Shown here piece by piece: positions 54,100 to 62,295 of a stretch of DNA of 64,000 nucleotides. The notes beneath the pieces were generated by a model. That model saw only the letters and a program-made list of their open reading frames with translations. It was not told where the DNA came from and did not search any database. Every line of letters begins with the position of its first letter. The stretch's first letter is position 1. Made by a program: the position numbers and the translations under genes. This stretch comes from Pricia antarctica (GTDB lineage Bacteria > Bacteroidota > Bacteroidia > Flavobacteriales > Flavobacteriaceae): NCBI GenBank assembly GCA_011050085.1, contig DRGL01000040.1:62001-126000 (forward strand). Reading direction: 5' to 3'.

Positions 54100-54214
54100 G
54101 AAAAGGGCTTTAAAAGAAGTTGCAAATTTAAGGATTTATAGCCTGAAATCCATAGATTATCGCTGTAGGCAAAGAAAGTTTTAAACCAAAAACAGAAGTT
54201 ATTAACGGGTTGCC

Positions 54215-54222
54215 TACTTTTG
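54215..54222 (+). promoter_or_regulatory. Putative -7 box (TACTTTTG)
   Basis: TACTTTTG fits the Bacteroidota -7 consensus TAnnTTTG and lies 4 bases before the ATG of the UbiA-like gene, so the transcript would have almost no leader. No convincing -33 TTG partner was found. Confidence 0.4.
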
Positions 54223-54226
54223 TTTC

Positions 54227-55048
54227 ATGCCTAATTTGCACCGTATTTTTAGCTTTTATCTGGACGCCAGTATTCACGTTGCCTTGGCCATTTTGGCCTT
54301 GGTTCATGTCACCTGTATTAGCTTAAACATTCCGGTTGATACACATCTGGGTTGGTTTCTGTTTTTTGGATCGATATCCTGCTATAATTTTGTGAAATAT
54401 GGGGTCGAAGCCGAGAAGTATATTTTGGTAACCGATATACACCAAAAACACATACAAGGAATCAGTTTACTGGCCTTGATCGTCGCGCTTTATCATAGTT
54501 ATTTTCTAAGCTTGCCAGTCTTTTTAGGGATTGCTGTACTTGTTGTCTTGACCGGGCTATATGCCATACCGCTATTACCCCGTGCGCGAAATCTTCGAAG
54601 TTTAGGAGGCTTGAAAATTTTTGTGGTGGCCGTTGTTTGGGCAGGGTCGACCGTAATCTTGCCGGTAATTTCAGTGGAACAATATATTTCTTGGGATGTT
54701 CAGATAGAAACCGTGCAACGTTTTATATTGGTCTTGATTCTGCTGGTGCCTTTTGAGATTCGCGACCTCGCCTTTGATAGTATTGAATTAATAACCTTGC
54801 CCCAACGTTTTGGGATACTAAATACAAAGATTATCGGAGGCGCTGCCATTGTTCCTTTTTATTGTATAGCGTGGCTTAAAGATGATGTCAGTACGGCGGA
54901 GTTGGTTGCAAACGGAATTATTTCCCTGATTTTGGGGATATTGATTTGGAATACAAATAAGGAGAGGCCAGCTTATTTTGCGTCTTTCTTCGTTGAAGCG
55001 GTTCCTATATTTTGGTGGATTATACTTCTGATTATTACAAATTATTAA
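54227..55048 (+). CDS. UbiA-like membrane protein
   Basis: 273 residues with eight to nine hydrophobic segments. The segment PFEIRDLAFDSIELITLPQR resembles the second Asp-rich motif of UbiA prenyltransferases (D-x-x-D with TLP). The first motif, usually N-x-x-x-D-x-x-D, is reduced to CYNFVKYGVEAEKYI and lacks its Asp pair, so the enzyme may be inactive as a classical prenyltransferase or use another substrate. The stop codon overlaps by four bases with the convergent anti-sigma-like gene. It is single and follows gcvP divergently. Confidence 0.7.
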   Translation: MPNLHRIFSFYLDASIHVALAILALVHVTCISLNIPVDTHLGWFLFFGSISCYNFVKYGVEAEKYILVTDIHQKHIQGISLLALIVALYHSYFLSLPVFLGIAVLVVLTGLYAIPLLPRARNLRSLGGLKIFVVAVVWAGSTVILPVISVEQYISWDVQIETVQRFILVLILLVPFEIRDLAFDSIELITLPQRFGILNTKIIGGAAIVPFYCIAWLKDDVSTAELVANGIISLILGILIWNTNKERPAYFASFFVEAVPIFWWIILLIITNY

Positions 55049-55275
55049 AATTCTTCCTTTAAAATTTCTTTCATTTTCTTTTTATCAGTTTCGCTGAGAC
55101 TACGAAGATCTGCCTGCTGACAAAGGGAAGTAAGTCTTGAATTTTGCCGTGAAAATTCTGGGCAGTTTTTACAAACAAAAAGATGAAACTTTAGTTTCAG
55201 TCTTTCTAGAAAGGTAGCTTCCCGATATTGGACCTTGTTACAGATTAAAGCAGCTTTTTTACAAGAAATCATCAT
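55045..55275 (-). CDS. Small zinc-motif anti-sigma-like protein
   Basis: 76 residues. It starts at the ATG at 55275, which overlaps the sigma-factor stop in an ATGA junction; a longer reading is not needed. It contains H31-x3-C35-x2-C38 (FHLFVCKNCPEF), the ZAS motif of zinc anti-sigma factors, and C5/C12 before it. There is no membrane segment, so it would be soluble. The genetic link to the ECF sigma gene strongly suggests it restrains that sigma factor. Confidence 0.75.
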   Translation of the reverse strand: MMISCKKAALICNKVQYREATFLERLKLKFHLFVCKNCPEFSRQNSRLTSLCQQADLRSLSETDKKKMKEILKEEF

Positions 55276-55832
55276 GGTTTGAACCAGTTTTGGTTTAGGC
55301 AGCCCATCAAGGTAGTTCTTGCCCGATGGATCATAACCCAAAGGTTAGACGGGTTGATGTCAAGTTCATTACAAATAGTTTCCGTATCCATTTCCTGAAT
55401 GGTTTTCATGGAAAAAACTAAGGCTTGTTTCTTTGGTAGTTTGGCGATACAGGCATGAATGGCCAGACCAAGCTCTTTATTCTCGATGGCGTCCGTTTCA
55501 AAAGAGCTAAAGGGGTCCGCAATCTGCTCTTCAAGCCAATCCCCTTGGGAATCGGTGTGTACGCTATAATCCATTCGTACTTCTGCCCTGCCTTTTTTTG
55601 AGTTGGTTTTACGGTAATGGTCAATTACTTTTCTTTTCAGAATGGCGATAAGCCAAGTGCGTTCAGCTGCTTCTCCTTTATAATTTTTTGCCGATTTGAG
55701 CCCCGCTAAAAAAGTTTCCTGTACTAGATCTTTTGCAATTTCTGCATCATTTACACGACCTATCGTATAATTGAATAGATAATCGGCGTAGGAATCAATC
55801 CATTTTTCCGGATGCAATACGTGCTCGGTCAT
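55272..55832 (-). CDS. ECF-type RNA polymerase sigma factor
   Basis: 186 residues. Region 2 is YLFNYTIGRVNDAEIAKDLV with QETFLAGLKSAKNYKGEAAE; region 4 is LPKKQALVFSMKTIQEMDTE and ICNELDINPSNLWVMIHRAR, the HTH. It lacks region 3, so it belongs to the ECF class. A TACCTTTG box (minus strand, 55850-55857) sits 17 bases ahead of the ATG, allowing autoregulation by housekeeping promoters. The next gene, overlapping the stop codon, is the zinc anti-sigma-like protein. Confidence 0.93.
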   Translation of the reverse strand: MTEHVLHPEKWIDSYADYLFNYTIGRVNDAEIAKDLVQETFLAGLKSAKNYKGEAAERTWLIAILKRKVIDHYRKTNSKKGRAEVRMDYSVHTDSQGDWLEEQIADPFSSFETDAIENKELGLAIHACIAKLPKKQALVFSMKTIQEMDTETICNELDINPSNLWVMIHRARTTLMGCLNQNWFKP

Positions 55833-55849
55833 TTTGTCTTTATCGTCCC

Positions 55850-55857
55850 CAAAGGTA
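55850..55857 (-). promoter_or_regulatory. Putative -7 box (TACCTTTG) of the sigma operon
   Basis: TACCTTTG on the minus strand is a full match to TAnnTTTG, 17 bases before the sigma-factor ATG at 55832. Confidence 0.45.
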
Positions 55858-55926
55858 AATGATTTTGTCTAAATTGCTTTCATTCAATTTTATGGATCAC
55901 TTTCAAGAGTTTATCCCCTTAATTTA

Positions 55927-55934
55927 TATTTTTG
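55927..55934 (+). promoter_or_regulatory. Putative -7 box (TATTTTTG) of the rhodanese gene
   Basis: TATTTTTG is a full match to TAnnTTTG, 15 bases before the ATG at 55950. Confidence 0.45.
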
Positions 55935-55949
55935 AACCAAATTATAATT

Positions 55950-56312
55950 ATGAAGTTATACATATTAGGCCTTTTATTTTGTTCTGTTTTTTTCGGATAT
56001 GCCCAGAGTAAGGCAAAGCCTATAACAGAGTTAACAGGGAATGAAATCAGCAATGGGATATTTATTGATGTACGCACTCCAGAGGAGTTTGGAACAGGCC
56101 ATCTTGATAAGGCTACAAACGTAAATTGGCTTGGAGCGGATTTTACGGAACGTATAGCGGCTCTTAAAATTGATAAGGATGAAACGGTATATCTGTATTG
56201 TAAAAAAGGCGGTCGTAGTACAAAGGCGGCACAACAGCTCGACAGTTTAGGTTATAAAAACGTAGTAAATCTTTTAGGCGGTTATGATGCCTATCAAGAA
56301 AATAAAGATTGA
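55950..56312 (+). CDS. Exported rhodanese-domain protein
   Basis: 120 residues from ATG 55950, chosen because it starts a signal peptide (MKLYILGLLFCSVFFGYAQ). The rhodanese domain has FIDVRTPEEFGTGHLDKATN and the active loop LYCKKGGRSTKAA with C84. It would act in the periplasm on persulfides or as a thiol carrier. The single gene lies between the ECF sigma operon and a 5'-nucleotidase gene. Confidence 0.9.
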   Translation: MKLYILGLLFCSVFFGYAQSKAKPITELTGNEISNGIFIDVRTPEEFGTGHLDKATNVNWLGADFTERIAALKIDKDETVYLYCKKGGRSTKAAQQLDSLGYKNVVNLLGGYDAYQENKD

Positions 56313-56380
56313 GTATTCAAACGTCCTTATTTCTTATTTTTTTCAGAGTTTCATCAAAAAAAAGATGAGTTCTGCAGAAG

Positions 56381-56902
56381 CTAGAGTAAGGTGTCTGCGA
56401 CTTCTTGCCAATTGTTTACACGTTCGAAACCAGTCGTATGAATATTGTGGGGGGAGGTAAAAAGTAATGACCTTCCCTGAAATTCCGTCAGATTGTAACT
56501 TCTATCATCTATTAGAATATCGCCTTTCAAAATATGTTTGTGACCACAAAGAATACGTCGTTGCCAAGGTATAAAGGGGAAATGGACATCTAGCCATTCT
56601 GATTTTTCCTCAAGGGAATTCGGAAATTGCATTGCAGCCGAAGCGATATAAACCTCATATTTTTCGTTCAGCGCCTCTAATACAGTTTGACTATCGAGAA
56701 TTGGATTCAAATTGCGAAAAAAGCCTCGATTGCGCGCATGATCTTTTACGCTTGTCTGTCTCTCTTCGGGTACCGTGTGCCAAACTTCTTTACCCATACA
56801 AGTTTCTAGGGAAAGATTTTCTTCATAATCACGATTGTAAATTTCGACGTGCGCCCCATACGTATCCGCCATTACTTCGTCCATATCTACAAAAAGAATC
56901 AT
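56381..56902 (-). CDS. 5'(3')-deoxyribonucleotidase-type HAD phosphatase
   Basis: 173 residues. HAD motif 1 is FVDMDEVMAD (D6 nucleophile, D8 acid/base), motif 2 is IASAAM and motif 3 is LIDDRSYNL. It fits the 5' nucleotidase, deoxy (Pfam NT5C) family, which dephosphorylates dNMPs. It is a single gene facing the rhodanese gene. Confidence 0.9.
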   Translation of the reverse strand: MILFVDMDEVMADTYGAHVEIYNRDYEENLSLETCMGKEVWHTVPEERQTSVKDHARNRGFFRNLNPILDSQTVLEALNEKYEVYIASAAMQFPNSLEEKSEWLDVHFPFIPWQRRILCGHKHILKGDILIDDRSYNLTEFQGRSLLFTSPHNIHTTGFERVNNWQEVADTLL

Positions 56903-57303
56903 AACTGCTATTTTTTGGTAAAGGTCGTGAAATTTGGGAAAGTGGAAAAGCTATATATTAAATAGATAACCTTTGCTTAACTTTTATTCGATTTGCAGTT
57001 AGATTAATCCAAATAAAAAAGAGGGCGTCCCCACGCCCTCTTTAGTCGTTAAAAAAAATTACTTGATATAACCTTTTTAACCTACTTATGAATGTCAAAT
57101 GTAGGAGAATAAAATCAATTTTAATAATCTTTTTCGCAATTTTTTTGACTCATTTATAAGTGATTTGTCAGTTTTTTCTTTGTAAAAACTTGTTGCTTAA
57201 AGAACTGCAGCTAATAAAGAGGATTAATTTGCTTATATAGAGCAATTATAATACCATTAATTGAATCTATTCTACGATTTTAAGTCTGTACACTTATAAA
57301 AAG
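56903..57303. other. Intergenic region with one strong terminator
   Basis: 401 bases upstream of the 5'-nucleotidase and downstream of the M3 peptidase gene. Besides the terminator at 57018-57043 it holds a 23-codon plus-strand frame at about 57088 (MNVKCRRIKSILIIFFAIFL) that I do not trust. The rest is AT-rich and appears empty. Confidence 0.4.
57018..57043 (-). terminator. Terminator about 260 bases after the M3 peptidase gene
   Basis: Stem AAAGAGGGCG / CGCCCTCTTT (10 bp, loop TCCCCA), with TTTTTTATTT downstream on the minus strand. It points the same way as the purK-purE-peptidase genes but lies some 260 bases beyond the last stop, which implies a long 3' UTR or a separate short transcript. 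Confidence 0.8.
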
Positions 57304-59328
57304 TTAGTTTGATTCTAAAAGTCCAGCGCGTTCCAAAAGAGCCTCGACCTTTGGTTCCGCCCCACGAAAGCGTTTGTAAAGTACCATCGGATTTTCGGTG
57401 CCTCCCTTCGAAAGTATATTATCCTTGAATTTTGTAGCGACAGTTTTATCAAAAATTCCCTTTTCCTTAAAATAGGCGAAAGCATCTGCGTCTAGAACTT
57501 CTGCCCATTTGTAACTGTAATATCCAGAGGAATAACCGCCTTGAAATATATGTGCAAAGGCTGTACTCATACAAGTTTCCGTTGTTTCAGGATACAGTGT
57601 AGTGCCTTGAAAGGCATGGTTTTCGCGGGCTTTAACGTCTTTAATTGCCGTCGGATCTTCACCGTGCCACGACATATCTAATAAGCCAAAACTTAACTGA
57701 CGCATGGTTTGCATACCTTCTTGAAACGTGGCGGAATCTTTAATTTTGGTAATGAGCTCCATGGGAATGCGTTCGCCAGTTTCATAATGTGTGGCAAAGA
57801 GTTCGAGTGCCTCTTTTTCAAAGCACCAATTTTCCATCACTTGACTGGGGAGTTCGACAAAATCCCAATAAACTGAAGTACCTGATAAACTAGGATAGGT
57901 TGTATTTGCCAGCATGCCATGAAGTCCGTGACCAAATTCGTGAAACAAGGTGGTTACCTCGTTAAAGGTCAATAGAGATGGTTTGGTAGCCGTACTTCGT
58001 GTAAAATTGCATACGTTTGAGATGTGTGGGCGCACGTTAATGCCGTCTTTTCTGTACTGTGGTTTATAAGATGTCATCCAAGCACCGCCCCGCTTTCCTT
58101 TTCTAGGGTGGAAATCTGCATAAAAGAGAGATACAAAGTCATTCTTTTCATCGTAGACCCTATATGTTTTCACCTCTTTGTAATAGGTATCGATATCAAA
58201 AACTTCTTCGAAACGCAATCCAAATAATTTTTCCGCCACTTTAAAAACCCCGGTGATAACATTTTCTAGCTTGAAATAGGGTTTTAGTTTTTCGTCGTCA
58301 AGGGAGAAAAGTTTTTGTTTTAATTTTTCGGAGTAATAGCTGCCGTCCCATTTTTCAAGACGATCAATACCATCAAGATCTATGGCAAAATCTTCTAGTT
58401 GTTTAAACTCCCGTTTTGCGGCAGGTTTTGCCTTTTTCAGCAGTTCTTCTAAAAATTCGGTAACTTTTTCGGGAGTCTCCGCCATTCTTTCTTCAAGCAC
58501 GAAGTGGGCATGGGTTTTATACCCCAGAAGGTTGGCTCTCTCATAGCGTAGGTTGGCAATACGTAATACATTCTTTTGATTATCCAGTTTATTACCGTGA
58601 AAACCTTTACTGCCAAAAGCCAAGGATAACTTTTTACGGAGTTCACGGTTCTTGGCGTATTTCAAAAAGGGAATGTAGCTTGGGTAATCTAGGGTTACCA
58701 GCCATCCTGTTTTATCTTTCGCTTGAGCCAATTGTGCCGCCGCTTCCTTTTCTCCATCAGGCAAGCCGTCAATATCGGATTCGTCCGTTAAGTGCATTTC
58801 GTAGCTATTGGTCTCTTCCAGGATATTTTCACCAAAAGTCAACTTGAGCTTAGAGAGTTCCGAATCAATTTCCCGTAAGCGCTTCTTTTTATCATCCGGT
58901 AAGTTGGCTCCATTTCGGCTGAAACTTTTATATTTTTTATCTAATAAGGTTTGTTGTTCTACACTAAGGTTCAACATGTCTTTTTGGCTGTAGACAGATT
59001 TTATGCGTTTGAACAAGGCTTCATTAAGCGTAATATCGTTACTGAATTCAGAGAGTAGGGGAGAAACTTCTTGTGCAATCTTTTGTATGTTTTCGTTGGT
59101 CTCCGCCGAATTAAGATTGAAAAAGACACTTGAGATGCGGTCAAGTTGTTGCCCGGAAAACTCCAAGGCTTCAATAGTGTTCTGAAACGATGGATTTTCG
59201 GTGCTGGACGTAATCGCATCGATTTCCGAACGGGCGTCGTCAATGGCCTGAAGAAATGCAGGTTTGAAGTGTTCGTTCTCAATTTGGGAAAAAGGGGCGG
59301 TATCGAATTTTGCTAGAAGGGGGTTCAT
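57304..59328 (-). CDS. M3 family metallopeptidase (oligopeptidase/Dcp type)
   Basis: 674 residues. The zinc motif is HEFGH (463-467) in VTTLFHEFGHGLHGML, with the third ligand Glu in ELPSQVMENW (about 492). The SSGYYSYKWAEVLDADAFAY stretch is also conserved. The N-terminus has no signal peptide (MNPLLAKFDTAPFSQIENEH), so it works in the cytoplasm on short peptides, as peptidyl-dipeptidase Dcp or oligopeptidase A. It follows purE by 59 bases on the same strand. Confidence 0.94.
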   Translation of the reverse strand: MNPLLAKFDTAPFSQIENEHFKPAFLQAIDDARSEIDAITSSTENPSFQNTIEALEFSGQQLDRISSVFFNLNSAETNENIQKIAQEVSPLLSEFSNDITLNEALFKRIKSVYSQKDMLNLSVEQQTLLDKKYKSFSRNGANLPDDKKKRLREIDSELSKLKLTFGENILEETNSYEMHLTDESDIDGLPDGEKEAAAQLAQAKDKTGWLVTLDYPSYIPFLKYAKNRELRKKLSLAFGSKGFHGNKLDNQKNVLRIANLRYERANLLGYKTHAHFVLEERMAETPEKVTEFLEELLKKAKPAAKREFKQLEDFAIDLDGIDRLEKWDGSYYSEKLKQKLFSLDDEKLKPYFKLENVITGVFKVAEKLFGLRFEEVFDIDTYYKEVKTYRVYDEKNDFVSLFYADFHPRKGKRGGAWMTSYKPQYRKDGINVRPHISNVCNFTRSTATKPSLLTFNEVTTLFHEFGHGLHGMLANTTYPSLSGTSVYWDFVELPSQVMENWCFEKEALELFATHYETGERIPMELITKIKDSATFQEGMQTMRQLSFGLLDMSWHGEDPTAIKDVKARENHAFQGTTLYPETTETCMSTAFAHIFQGGYSSGYYSYKWAEVLDADAFAYFKEKGIFDKTVATKFKDNILSKGGTENPMVLYKRFRGAEPKVEALLERAGLLESN

Positions 59329-59387
59329 TACGATATATACTTTTTTAAAAATTATTCCTTAAAAATTAAATTTGCTGTAATTGCGGA

Positions 59388-59876
59388 CTAGGCACCTTGG
59401 ACTTTCAGCGCACCATCCAATACTTTTTGTTTTAGACTTTCTTTGTACGCAATGATTTTATCAAGTACAGAGGCTTCAGAAGAACCAATTATCTGAGCCG
59501 CAAGAATGCCCGCATTCTTCGCCCCGTTCAACGCTACCGTTGCTACTGGTACCCCGCCTGGCATTTGAAGAATCGATAGGATAGAATCCCAGCCATCAAT
59601 GGAGTTACTGCTTTTTACGGGTACGCCAATAACGGGCAGAGGCGTCAAAGCGGCAACCATACCTGGAAGGTGTGCTGCACCACCGGCCCCGGCGATGATT
59701 GCTGAATATCCTTTCGTATGCGCAGACTTCCCGAATTCGAACAATTTCTCAGGGGTTCGGTGAGCTGATACGATGTCAACATCGACTTCTATACCAAACT
59801 GCTTTAATATGTCGATGGCTTCCTGCATCACTGGCATATCGCTGGTGCTGCCCATTACGATGGCTATTTTATTCAT
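59388..59876 (-). CDS. purE: N5-carboxyaminoimidazole ribonucleotide mutase
   Basis: 162 residues. The start MNKIAIVMGSTSDMPVMQEA and SAHRTPEKLF (37-46, catalytic His) are typical of class I PurE. It rearranges N5-CAIR to CAIR in purine synthesis. It starts 2 bases after the purK stop, an operon. Confidence 0.97.
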   Translation of the reverse strand: MNKIAIVMGSTSDMPVMQEAIDILKQFGIEVDVDIVSAHRTPEKLFEFGKSAHTKGYSAIIAGAGGAAHLPGMVAALTPLPVIGVPVKSSNSIDGWDSILSILQMPGGVPVATVALNGAKNAGILAAQIIGSSEASVLDKIIAYKESLKQKVLDGALKVQGA

Positions 59877-59878
59877 AT

Positions 59879-61051
59879 TTATGTACTTATGACTCTAATT
59901 GTTTCCTTTACGTGTTGGGCGATTCTTCGAGCTTCGTCAACATTTTCATTTACAATGGTCACATGGCCCATTTTCCGAAACGGACGGGTTCGTTTTTTTC
60001 CGTATATATGGGGAGTTACACCCTTCATCCCCAAGATGTCCGCTATGTTTTCATAGACTACATTTCCAGTATGACCTTCTTCGCCAACGAGATTGACCAT
60101 AATACCGGCAACCTTACTACGGGTATCTCCCAAAGGTAAATCGAGAATCGCTCTAATATGTTGTTCGAATTGGTTGGTATAGCTCGCCTCGATGCTATAA
60201 TGGCCACTATTATGGGGTCGGGGCGCCACTTCGTTCACCAAAATCCTATCGTCCTGGGTCTGGAACAATTCCACCGCTAAAAGTCCGACATGCTTCATTT
60301 TATCTGAGACCCGCAAAGCGATTTCTTGCGCTTTCAGGGCTATTTTCGGATCGATACGAGCGGGGCATATAACGTATTCTACCTGATTGGCTTCGGGATG
60401 AAATTCCATTTCGACGACAGGGTAGGTCTTTACTTCTCCACTGACACTACGAGCCACGATAACGGCCAATTCGTTCTTAAAATCAATCATTTTTTCGGCT
60501 ATGCATTCCCCATCCGGCAAGCCCTTTAAATCATCAAGTTTTCGAACAACCTTGACGCCTTGTCCGTCGTAGCCGAAACGCGCAGCTTTCCATATAAAGG
60601 GAAAATTCATCCCTCCATTGGCAATGCTATCCTCGATTTCACTCCTGTAGGCAAAACGATGGAATTCGGCCGTAGGTATTTCCTTATCCACATAAAACAG
60701 TTTTTGATGGGCTTTGTTCTGTATGATTCGGAGTGTTTTGGTGGGCGGATATACCTCCAAGCCTTCCTCTTCCAACTTTTCTAAAGCAGCTAGATTGACA
60801 TTTTCGATTTCGATGGTCAATACATCAACTTGCTTGCCCAAATTATAGACGGCATCGAAGTCCATCAGGTCGCCCAGAATAAATTCGTTGCAAGCTATTT
60901 TACATGGTGCATCTTCCGAAGCATCCATAACGACGGTATGAATGTCGAATTTCCGGGTTTCATAGAGTAGCATTTTTCCTAATTGGCCTCCGCCTAATAT
61001 GCCTAATTTGAAATCGGATGAAAAATAGTTATCTGACTTATCTGTTGCCAT
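59879..61051 (-). CDS. purK: 5-(carboxyamino)imidazole ribonucleotide synthase
   Basis: 390 residues from ATG 61051 (MATDKSDNYFSSDFKLGILG); an ATG 32 codons upstream leads an unrelated basic stretch. It is an ATP-grasp enzyme with a Rossmann start LGILGGGQLGKMLLYETRKF, KAARFGYDGQGVKVV and NEVAPRPHNSGHYSIEA. It makes N5-CAIR from AIR, bicarbonate and ATP. A TATTTTTG box (minus strand, 61068-61075) lies 16 bases before the ATG. It is divergent from the hpt-adk fusion. Confidence 0.96.
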   Translation of the reverse strand: MATDKSDNYFSSDFKLGILGGGQLGKMLLYETRKFDIHTVVMDASEDAPCKIACNEFILGDLMDFDAVYNLGKQVDVLTIEIENVNLAALEKLEEEGLEVYPPTKTLRIIQNKAHQKLFYVDKEIPTAEFHRFAYRSEIEDSIANGGMNFPFIWKAARFGYDGQGVKVVRKLDDLKGLPDGECIAEKMIDFKNELAVIVARSVSGEVKTYPVVEMEFHPEANQVEYVICPARIDPKIALKAQEIALRVSDKMKHVGLLAVELFQTQDDRILVNEVAPRPHNSGHYSIEASYTNQFEQHIRAILDLPLGDTRSKVAGIMVNLVGEEGHTGNVVYENIADILGMKGVTPHIYGKKRTRPFRKMGHVTIVNENVDEARRIAQHVKETIRVIST

Positions 61052-61067
61052 GGCTTCTGTTGTTCTA

Positions 61068-61075
61068 CAAAAATA
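61068..61075 (-). promoter_or_regulatory. Putative -7 box (TATTTTTG) of purK
   Basis: TATTTTTG on the minus strand, 16 bases before the purK ATG, is a full match to TAnnTTTG. Confidence 0.5.
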
Positions 61076-61128
61076 CGTTGAATTCCCAAAACGAGCCCTG
61101 CGCTCTATAAAAAGCGGAATCAAAACGC

Positions 61129-61136
61129 TATATTTG
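61129..61136 (+). promoter_or_regulatory. Putative -7 box (TATATTTG) of hpt-adk
   Basis: TATATTTG is a full match to TAnnTTTG, 22 bases before the TTG start at 61159. It supports that start, because no other start codon would fit so near. Confidence 0.5.
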
Positions 61137-61158
61137 GCTTTTTGCAAAATTTTATCCT

Positions 61159-62265
61159 TTGATACAGCTCCACGATAAACAATTCAAACCTTTTTTGAGC
61201 GAAGCCCAAATCTTGGCCGCAGTACAATCTGTTGCGGATAAAGTGGCTATTGATTATAAGAACGAAATACCAATATTCGTTGGGGTGCTTAATGGCTCAT
61301 TTATGTTCGTATCCGACTTTTTGAAGGCATATCCACACCCTTGCGAAGTATCGTTTGTAAAATTGAGTTCATATCAGGGTCTTACCTCCACCGGAATTGT
61401 CGAAACTTTGTTAGACGTTCCGGAAAATATCGAGGGACGGAGTGTAATTATCCTGGAAGATATTATTGATACCGGCCGCACCTTAAAAGAACTCATCCAT
61501 ATTTTTTCAAAGACCAATGTCAAGGAATTTAAAATAGCCAGTCTTTTTTATAAATCCGAAATCTACAATGGGGAATATGCCATCGATTATTGGGGTATAG
61601 AAATTCCGGACAAATTTATCGTGGGATACGGATTGGATTATAAAGAACTGGGCCGCAACCTTAAAGCGGTTTATCAACTAAACCAAAAACATATGATCAA
61701 TATTGTTCTGTTCGGGAAACCGGGTGCCGGCAAAGGTACGCAAGCGGAATTTTTAAAGGAAAAGTACAATCTTAAACATATTTCGACAGGCGATTTATTT
61801 CGCTATAATATAAAGAACAAGACAGAGCTCGGGATATTGGCGCGGTCTTATATGGATAAGGGCGATCTAGTACCGGATGAAGTGACCATAAAAATGTTGG
61901 AGGAAACGGTTAATAATAATCCGGACGCCAGTGGATTCATTTTTGATGGCTTTCCGCGAACTACGGCACAGGCAGATGCATTGGATGCTTTTTTGAAGAC
62001 CAAAGATTTAAAGATTGACGCTACGATTGCGCTGGATGCCAATGATGAGGTGTTGATACATCGTCTATTGGAACGTGGTAAAGTGAGCGGCCGTACCGAT
62101 GATCAAGACGAGCATAAAATTCGCAACCGATTTGATGAGTACAATGAAAAAACCGCGCCCCTTAAGGAATATTACGAAACACAAGGTAAATTTCACAGTG
62201 TTAACGGTATCGGTGACATCGATGCGGTAACCCACAGGTTGGAAAAGGTAATTGAAGAATTGTAA
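61159..62265 (+). CDS. Hypoxanthine phosphoribosyltransferase fused to adenylate kinase
   Basis: 368 residues. Residues 1-178 are an HPRT with the PRPP loop VIILEDIIDTGRT (96-108) and FVKLSSYQGLTSTG. Residues 179-368 are an adenylate kinase: MINIVLFGKPGAGKGTQAEF with P-loop 186-194, HISTGDLFRYNI, GFPRTTAQADAL and a very short lid region (SGRTDDQDEHKIRNRFDEYN) with no zinc-finger insertion. The start is TTG 61159, giving the family start M-I-Q-L-H-D-K. The enzyme salvages hypoxanthine or guanine, and its second half makes ADP. Such fusions are found in Flavobacteriia. Confidence 0.93.
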   Translation: MIQLHDKQFKPFLSEAQILAAVQSVADKVAIDYKNEIPIFVGVLNGSFMFVSDFLKAYPHPCEVSFVKLSSYQGLTSTGIVETLLDVPENIEGRSVIILEDIIDTGRTLKELIHIFSKTNVKEFKIASLFYKSEIYNGEYAIDYWGIEIPDKFIVGYGLDYKELGRNLKAVYQLNQKHMINIVLFGKPGAGKGTQAEFLKEKYNLKHISTGDLFRYNIKNKTELGILARSYMDKGDLVPDEVTIKMLEETVNNNPDASGFIFDGFPRTTAQADALDAFLKTKDLKIDATIALDANDEVLIHRLLERGKVSGRTDDQDEHKIRNRFDEYNEKTAPLKEYYETQGKFHSVNGIGDIDAVTHRLEKVIEEL

Positions 62266-62295
62266 ATTTTAAATGACAAACCTTAACCCGAAAAT

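Noticed and set aside
57088-57159. 23-codon plus-strand frame (MNVKCRRIKSILIIFFAIFL) downstream of a terminator
   Set aside because: It looks like a hydrophobic peptide, but such frames arise easily in AT-rich DNA. No ribosome site, no conserved partner and no plus-strand terminator follow it.
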